From an uncultured Clostridia bacterium (GTDB lineage Bacteria > Bacillota_A > Clostridia > TANB77 > CAG-508), in contig CANPZA010000016.1 in the NCBI GenBank assembly GCA_947588915.1, positions 1 through 19,162 of the forward strand: 19,162 nucleotides of DNA, given 5' to 3'. This document shows positions 15,189-19,162 of the stretch, one piece after another (positions within the stretch are counted from its first letter, which is position 1; each line of letters starts with the position of its first letter). The translations under genes were made by a program, and so were the position numbers. The notes beneath the pieces were generated by a model. It saw nothing but the letters and a program-made list of their open reading frames with translations, was not told the DNA's origin and did not search any database.

Positions 15189-15235
15189 AATTCTTCCTTA
15201 ATTATAACATTATTCTTTATTATTTTCAAGCAATT

Positions 15236-15691
15236 TTAGTTTGATCTCGTAAAATTAACTATATTAACCCTTCCAGTATTTGAATTATACTTAACTTCAC
15301 AATTATACCTGTATAATTGTGAATAAGAATCTTTTTGATTGTAAAGCCACTTATCCAAATCTGATATGTTTTCTAATTGTTTTCCAATAGTTTCACAATT
15401 AACTTGTATATAAAAATTATTATCAGCTGGTCTATCTAAACCGTAGTAGCTATTATTATCTTTTGCCAAATTAGCAACTGTTACAACATCATATATCGTT
15501 AAAGTACCTGATTTATCTACATAAGAAGTGAATTTATTATTAAACTGTTGTACTTGTCCTTCTTCCATTTGTTTTCCTATTTCTTGTGCAGAGCCACTAA
15601 AAGATGCATATAAATATACTGCCATTGTTAGGATAATTGTACCAATTAGAACACTTGCTGCCATTAATAAAGCTTTTGATGCATTTTCCAT
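15236..15691 (-). CDS. MENASKAL-type pilin-like protein with a TGR C-terminal motif
   Basis: This 151-residue protein starts MENASKALLMAASVLIGTIILTMAVYLYA, with the helix directly at the N terminus. It continues with VQQFNNKFTSYVDKSGTLTIYDVVTVANLAKDNN, which lines up with the FNAKFTAF...VNSLLNTVVQSN block of the tandem pair, and ends YNCEVKYNSNTGRVNIVNF, the family's TG(K/R) ending. It has two cysteines (VNCETI, YNCEVK). AGGAG lies before the ATG; the gap to the previous gene is 17 nt. Function inferred from the neighbourhood. Confidence 0.75.
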   Translation of the reverse strand: MENASKALLMAASVLIGTIILTMAVYLYASFSGSAQEIGKQMEEGQVQQFNNKFTSYVDKSGTLTIYDVVTVANLAKDNNSYYGLDRPADNNFYIQVNCETIGKQLENISDLDKWLYNQKDSYSQLYRYNCEVKYNSNTGRVNIVNFTRSN

Positions 15692-15708
15692 CTTAAAATT
15701 CTCCTATA

Positions 15709-16500
15709 TTAATTTATTTTCCCTGTAAATTCAAATTCCATTCTTACAATTCTTCCTGTTCCTTTATTTCTTAATACATTTGTACATTTAAAATGTGCTC
15801 TTGTAAATTGAAGATACTCATAATATTTACAAACATTTTCAAACTTATCTAATATTTTTTCTCCTGTTTTAGAATAATTACCATACTGGTCAACATCTAA
15901 TTTGTCCTTTACTCCAGTATTATTATAATCATAAATAATTTGTTTTCTCTCATATTCTGATTTACTATTCCACTCACTCACATTTTTATAATTAAATATA
16001 CTTGTAATGTTAGATGCTAAATTAATTAATACACTTGCTGAATACTGTTGTTCTAAGCTTGTTATTGTATTTATCATTGTTTTAAAAGGATTTTCAGTTG
16101 AATTTATTTCATAAGATGTTGTATTTTTCAATAATAATCGTAAATTTCCATCATATGTAAATTTATTTTCCATATCACTCGTAAATGAAATATTTAAAGT
16201 AATTGGTTCATAAGCTAAGTATTGTCCCTCATCATTATTACCTGTACCTTGTGTTGATTTTCTTTTGTTATAATCTATCACACGATTAATCAAAGAATAT
16301 AAATCATTTCCTCTTACATCATCACGGTTATAAGCTTCATACTCATTATTAAAGGCAATAACTGTTGCTTCTTCCTCATTCTTTTCATTTACTTTTTGAT
16401 AATCACTTAAACTATTAAACATAAGTACTAATGCACTAATAACAATAATAGAAATAAGTACTTCTGCTGCTATAAGCAATGCTTTTGAAGCATTTTCCAT
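15709..16500 (-). CDS. Largest MENASKAL-type pilin-like protein
   Basis: This 263-residue protein has the MENASKALLIAAEVLISIIVISALVLM helix, then VIAFNNEYEAYNRDDVRGNDLYSLINRVIDYN, an aligned version of the family block, a longer middle domain and the terminal FKCTNVLRNKGTGRIVRMEFEF. The insert of roughly 100 residues relative to the small members makes it a candidate for a tip or priming subunit. It is the first pilin-like gene after the T2SSF gene, 13 nt behind it, with a full AGGAGG. Two cysteines are present (NVCKYY, FKCTN). Confidence 0.77.
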   Translation of the reverse strand: MENASKALLIAAEVLISIIVISALVLMFNSLSDYQKVNEKNEEEATVIAFNNEYEAYNRDDVRGNDLYSLINRVIDYNKRKSTQGTGNNDEGQYLAYEPITLNISFTSDMENKFTYDGNLRLLLKNTTSYEINSTENPFKTMINTITSLEQQYSASVLINLASNITSIFNYKNVSEWNSKSEYERKQIIYDYNNTGVKDKLDVDQYGNYSKTGEKILDKFENVCKYYEYLQFTRAHFKCTNVLRNKGTGRIVRMEFEFTGKIN

Positions 16501-16513
16501 AAGTTATACCTCC

Positions 16514-18592
16514 TTAAATATTACCAGAAGACATATTGCTAAATGAAGTAGACATACTTGTAAATCCAATAAATACTAATGGAATAATTAAATATAAGAC
16601 AAATAAGCATACCATAGGAGCAAATCCAATAAATTTTCCTATCATTCCTTTTCTTTTTATTAAACGCTCATTAGATTCTTTTCTCTTTTCTTGGTAATAT
16701 TCTCTTTCAGAATCTAGTTCATCAAAAGCATCTGCAATTGGTATTTTTTCTACAGCTGCTTGTAAGCTTTCTATAATACGTACAAATTGTGTATAACTTA
16801 CTTCTTCTTTCATTGTTTCTAATGCTTCCCATGCACCTGCCTCATAGTTATTAACACATTTTGTAATTGGTGGCTTAAATATATTTGAATATCTTTCTAG
16901 CCATTCTAGTATTATTTCAACATTAACCCTTTCAATTCTCATAAGCATTAATATTATAGTTTGGAACTGCATTACTTCATCTTCCATCTCCAATTGTCTC
17001 ATTTTTACTTGGAACATTAATATCCACATTGGAGCCATATATGCAATTAATGCAAATACAAAAGCTAGAAGTAATTCAAACCATTGCATATATTCACTAT
17101 TAATAACTGCTAATTTATTTTGAATTCTTTCTACAACAACATCTATTTCTTCATCTGTAGCTTCTTCATAATATTTTAGTCTTTCTACTGCCAATCTTAT
17201 TTGTTCAGTTGTAGTATGTAATTTTCCTCTGAATTGGTCTAATATTTTATTATCCTCCTCAGTTACTTCCATTGCCTTTTTTTCATCTTTTTCAGATAAA
17301 TTTCCTATCAGATCATAGTCTGTAGTAGGCTCTGTATATATGTAATTAACTGCTAACACATGTAATTGGGCAAATACAATTATTGACACTATAGCAGTTA
17401 CAATTGCCAGTGTAATTCTATTTATATAAAGCCATTCCATTTTTAAAGGAGATGCAGAATCTTTTAAGTTTTGTTGTACTTTTCTATATTCCTTTGAACC
17501 TTCTTTTGGTATAAACAAGTCAACAACTTTTTTAATTATTTTTTTCTTATATAATTTTGCTTGCCATGGATTTTCTGTATTCTTTGTATTCATTCCAGTA
17601 GAACCATTATCTTTTAGCTTTCTTACTAATACATAAGATAAAAATGTTAAAATTAATATAAATATTTGTACAATCATACCTGGCTTTCCTTCATACCAGC
17701 TAGCTACAAAGTTAAAATTACTAATAGCCCAATTTTTTAATGGTTCTAATAATAATACTGGAGCAACTGCAATTACAGATAAACTTTGAAACACATAATT
17801 TAGCTTATCCCTTTTAAGAATTTCTAATTGCATTTCTTGTGTTATATTGTTAACATTTTTTAAATACAAAGATGCTCCATCAACTTTTCTATCACCAAAT
17901 TCTTTAGTTAAATAAGAAATTCCTGCAAATTCTTTTAAAAAGCTATTTGGTGCAATATCATAGTATTTTTCTAATTCTGTTTCAGGGTCATCAGAAATTA
18001 GTATTTCGTAAATTTTTTCACCTTGTCTTGAAATACTTTTTTCATCATCTTGTGATACTTGGTAAATTGCTTCTTCTACCATGTTATATTCGTGATATGC
18101 ATGTCTAATCTCTGAAAAGAAGTCTATTTGTTCTTTTAAAATATTATTATCTATTTTATCGACAGAACCATCTATTAAAGTATCTATCATAAATATTTCA
18201 AATAGTAATAAAATAAACATTAAAAGATAATTAGAATGTGTAATTAATATTGTAACTACTATTAATGGTATTAAAATAACAAGTGCTTTAGTTAAAATTT
18301 TTGCTGTTCCTTTTCTTGTGTTATATTCATCATCTACATTAATAATTTCCAATCTTCTTCTTATTTTTAAAGCATATCTTTTGATAAATGGTATTTTTAT
18401 ATAGAAAAGATATAATTTTTGCCATAATACTTCAATTGAGAATTTATTTTCTTTAGTTCCTTGTTGCAATTGCTGGATTTTTTTGTATTCCGATTTCTGC
18501 ATTTTTCCTCTTAGTATTATATATATAATAGCAATAATTACAAGCATTCCAATGGCTCCACCCATCAAGTAGAAAATTATTGTGTTATTCAC
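16514..18592 (-). CDS. Tad-type inner-membrane platform protein with two T2SSF-like halves (TadB/TadC-like)
   Basis: This 692-residue multi-pass membrane protein is the platform that couples the ATPase to pilin assembly. The start is GTG at 18592 with AAGGTGA upstream. There are hydrophobic segments at about residues 5-27, 101-138, 265-285, 305-325, 390-415, 505-530 and 655-682. The C-terminal half carries the T2SSF signature region: DEVMQFQTIILMLMRIERVNVEIILEWL, IESLQAAVEKIPIADAFDELDSE and the final membrane pair. The N-terminal half has a similar helical hairpin (SFLKEFAGISYLT, EMQLEILKRDKLN). In most Tad systems TadB and TadC are separate proteins of about 300 residues, so this looks like a fusion or a duplicated single gene. 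One CGGA on the coding strand (near 18491) is out of phase (tcg gaa) and harmless. Confidence 0.85.
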   Translation of the reverse strand: MNNTIIFYLMGGAIGMLVIIAIIYIILRGKMQKSEYKKIQQLQQGTKENKFSIEVLWQKLYLFYIKIPFIKRYALKIRRRLEIINVDDEYNTRKGTAKILTKALVILIPLIVVTILITHSNYLLMFILLLFEIFMIDTLIDGSVDKIDNNILKEQIDFFSEIRHAYHEYNMVEEAIYQVSQDDEKSISRQGEKIYEILISDDPETELEKYYDIAPNSFLKEFAGISYLTKEFGDRKVDGASLYLKNVNNITQEMQLEILKRDKLNYVFQSLSVIAVAPVLLLEPLKNWAISNFNFVASWYEGKPGMIVQIFILILTFLSYVLVRKLKDNGSTGMNTKNTENPWQAKLYKKKIIKKVVDLFIPKEGSKEYRKVQQNLKDSASPLKMEWLYINRITLAIVTAIVSIIVFAQLHVLAVNYIYTEPTTDYDLIGNLSEKDEKKAMEVTEEDNKILDQFRGKLHTTTEQIRLAVERLKYYEEATDEEIDVVVERIQNKLAVINSEYMQWFELLLAFVFALIAYMAPMWILMFQVKMRQLEMEDEVMQFQTIILMLMRIERVNVEIILEWLERYSNIFKPPITKCVNNYEAGAWEALETMKEEVSYTQFVRIIESLQAAVEKIPIADAFDELDSEREYYQEKRKESNERLIKRKGMIGKFIGFAPMVCLFVLYLIIPLVFIGFTSMSTSFSNMSSGNI

Positions 18593-18627
18593 TTGTTATT
18601 TCACCTTCTTTCTGTTGCATATTTCTT

Positions 18628-19162
18628 TTATATTTGTTGTGCTTTTGGTTTTCTTCCACGTCTTTTTGGAGTACTTTCTGTTGATGAACTACTAACTTGT
18701 ACAGTTTCCTTTACTCTATTTCCCCAATGTCTTTCTACAAACTTATCAAAACTTTCTGCATCTGTTTCATCCATATTCATTCTCATTTCCTTCAAGTTAT
18801 TCTCTGTAATCGGATTTGTTATTATATATTCACCATCTACGTATTCCAATATGTTACGATAAGTATATAATTGTCTGTCTGTTACTTTTTCAAAATAACG
18901 TGTTGCATTATCAAAGAATTTATCAAATTTTCCTTCTAATGTTTTTTCATTTCTATGATCAAAAGTATATTCATTTTTTTCTTCTATAGGAATACATTCT
19001 GTAATTCTTTCTACATATCTTTTTCCTCTAAAATCTTTTGTTAAATGTATATCAAAATTTAATACTTGTACAACTTGTTCTTCTGCTGTTTTTTCATTAT
19101 TGAATTGTCCAATTCTTAACATTGAGTTTCTAAGTGCTGTAACTAAGTTAGGGAATGTTTTT
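18628..19162 (-). CDS. CpaF/TadA-type secretion ATPase, C-terminal part (runs off the window edge)
   Basis: The reading frame is open from the right edge (19162) to the stop at 18628, giving the last ~177 residues. An internal ATG at 19122 is not the real start. The segment TALRNSMLRIGQFNNEKTA followed by VQVLNFDIHLTKDFRGKRYVERITECIPI resembles the end of the CpaF/TadA (VirB11-like) hexameric ATPases, where the ERITEC(I)P stretch closes the ATPase domain. A longer than usual tail follows, including a final basic TPKRRGRKPKAQQI. The Walker motifs lie outside the window. Being directly before the T2SSF gene supports the call. It would power pilin assembly at the cytoplasmic face. Confidence 0.8.
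   Translation of the reverse strand, partial: KTFPNLVTALRNSMLRIGQFNNEKTAEEQVVQVLNFDIHLTKDFRGKRYVERITECIPIEEKNEYTFDHRNEKTLEGKFDKFFDNATRYFEKVTDRQLYTYRNILEYVDGEYIITNPITENNLKEMRMNMDETDAESFDKFVERHWGNRVKETVQVSSSSTESTPKRRGRKPKAQQI

Noticed and set aside
15201..15229. A TTGAAA-17-TATAAT match on the minus strand between two pilin-like genes
   Set aside because: Transcription would start at or within the RBS of the next gene, leaving no usable leader; likely a chance match in AT-rich DNA.

Overview
The window reads as a chromosomal segment from a very AT-rich, endospore-forming, uncultured Clostridia-type Firmicute. Support for this: spoVG and spoIVB are present, ribosome binding sites are strong AGGAGG types, TTG and GTG starts are common, and a tad/type IV-like apparatus carries many small pilin-like proteins. 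No tRNA, rRNA, CRISPR array, insertion sequence or origin was seen.

Layout. 28-889 (+): a cation diffusion facilitator. 924-6833 (-): a hypothetical protein, rimO, rng, pth and an Rpn-type nuclease-like gene, transcribed right to left, with pth-rng-rimO-hypothetical tightly packed as one operon. 7136-7414 (-): spoVG, divergent from murC (7723-9106, +). 9125-10353 (-): spoIVB. 10418-19162 (-): a compact operon entered at its 5' end by a partial CpaF/TadA-type ATPase, then a double T2SSF membrane protein (TadB/TadC-like), then nine small or medium single-pass proteins, several of which are paralogous pilin-like proteins starting MENA(S/A).

The remarkable feature is translational. Four conserved genes (the CDF transporter, rimO, murC, spoIVB) are each broken by one or two +1 frameshifts, six in all. 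Every break is identical: an in-frame CGG followed by A, where conserved sequence requires GGA (glycine). Skipping the single C restores a full-length, motif-complete protein each time. I found no in-frame CGG anywhere else in the window, while CGGA in other reading phases is harmless. All six are on the coding strand and in phase with translation, which a strand-blind sequencing error would not produce. I infer that CGG is an unassigned or hungry codon here and that CGGA is recoded as glycine with a +1 shift, possibly by a tRNA-Gly reading four bases. Because murC is essential in walled bacteria, the recoding would have to be efficient.

Regulation visible in the sequence fits a spore former: a sigma-H-like promoter before spoVG, a forespore sigma-F/G-like promoter before spoIVB, vegetative-type promoters before murC, pth and the Rpn gene, and intrinsic terminators at the gene-block boundaries.
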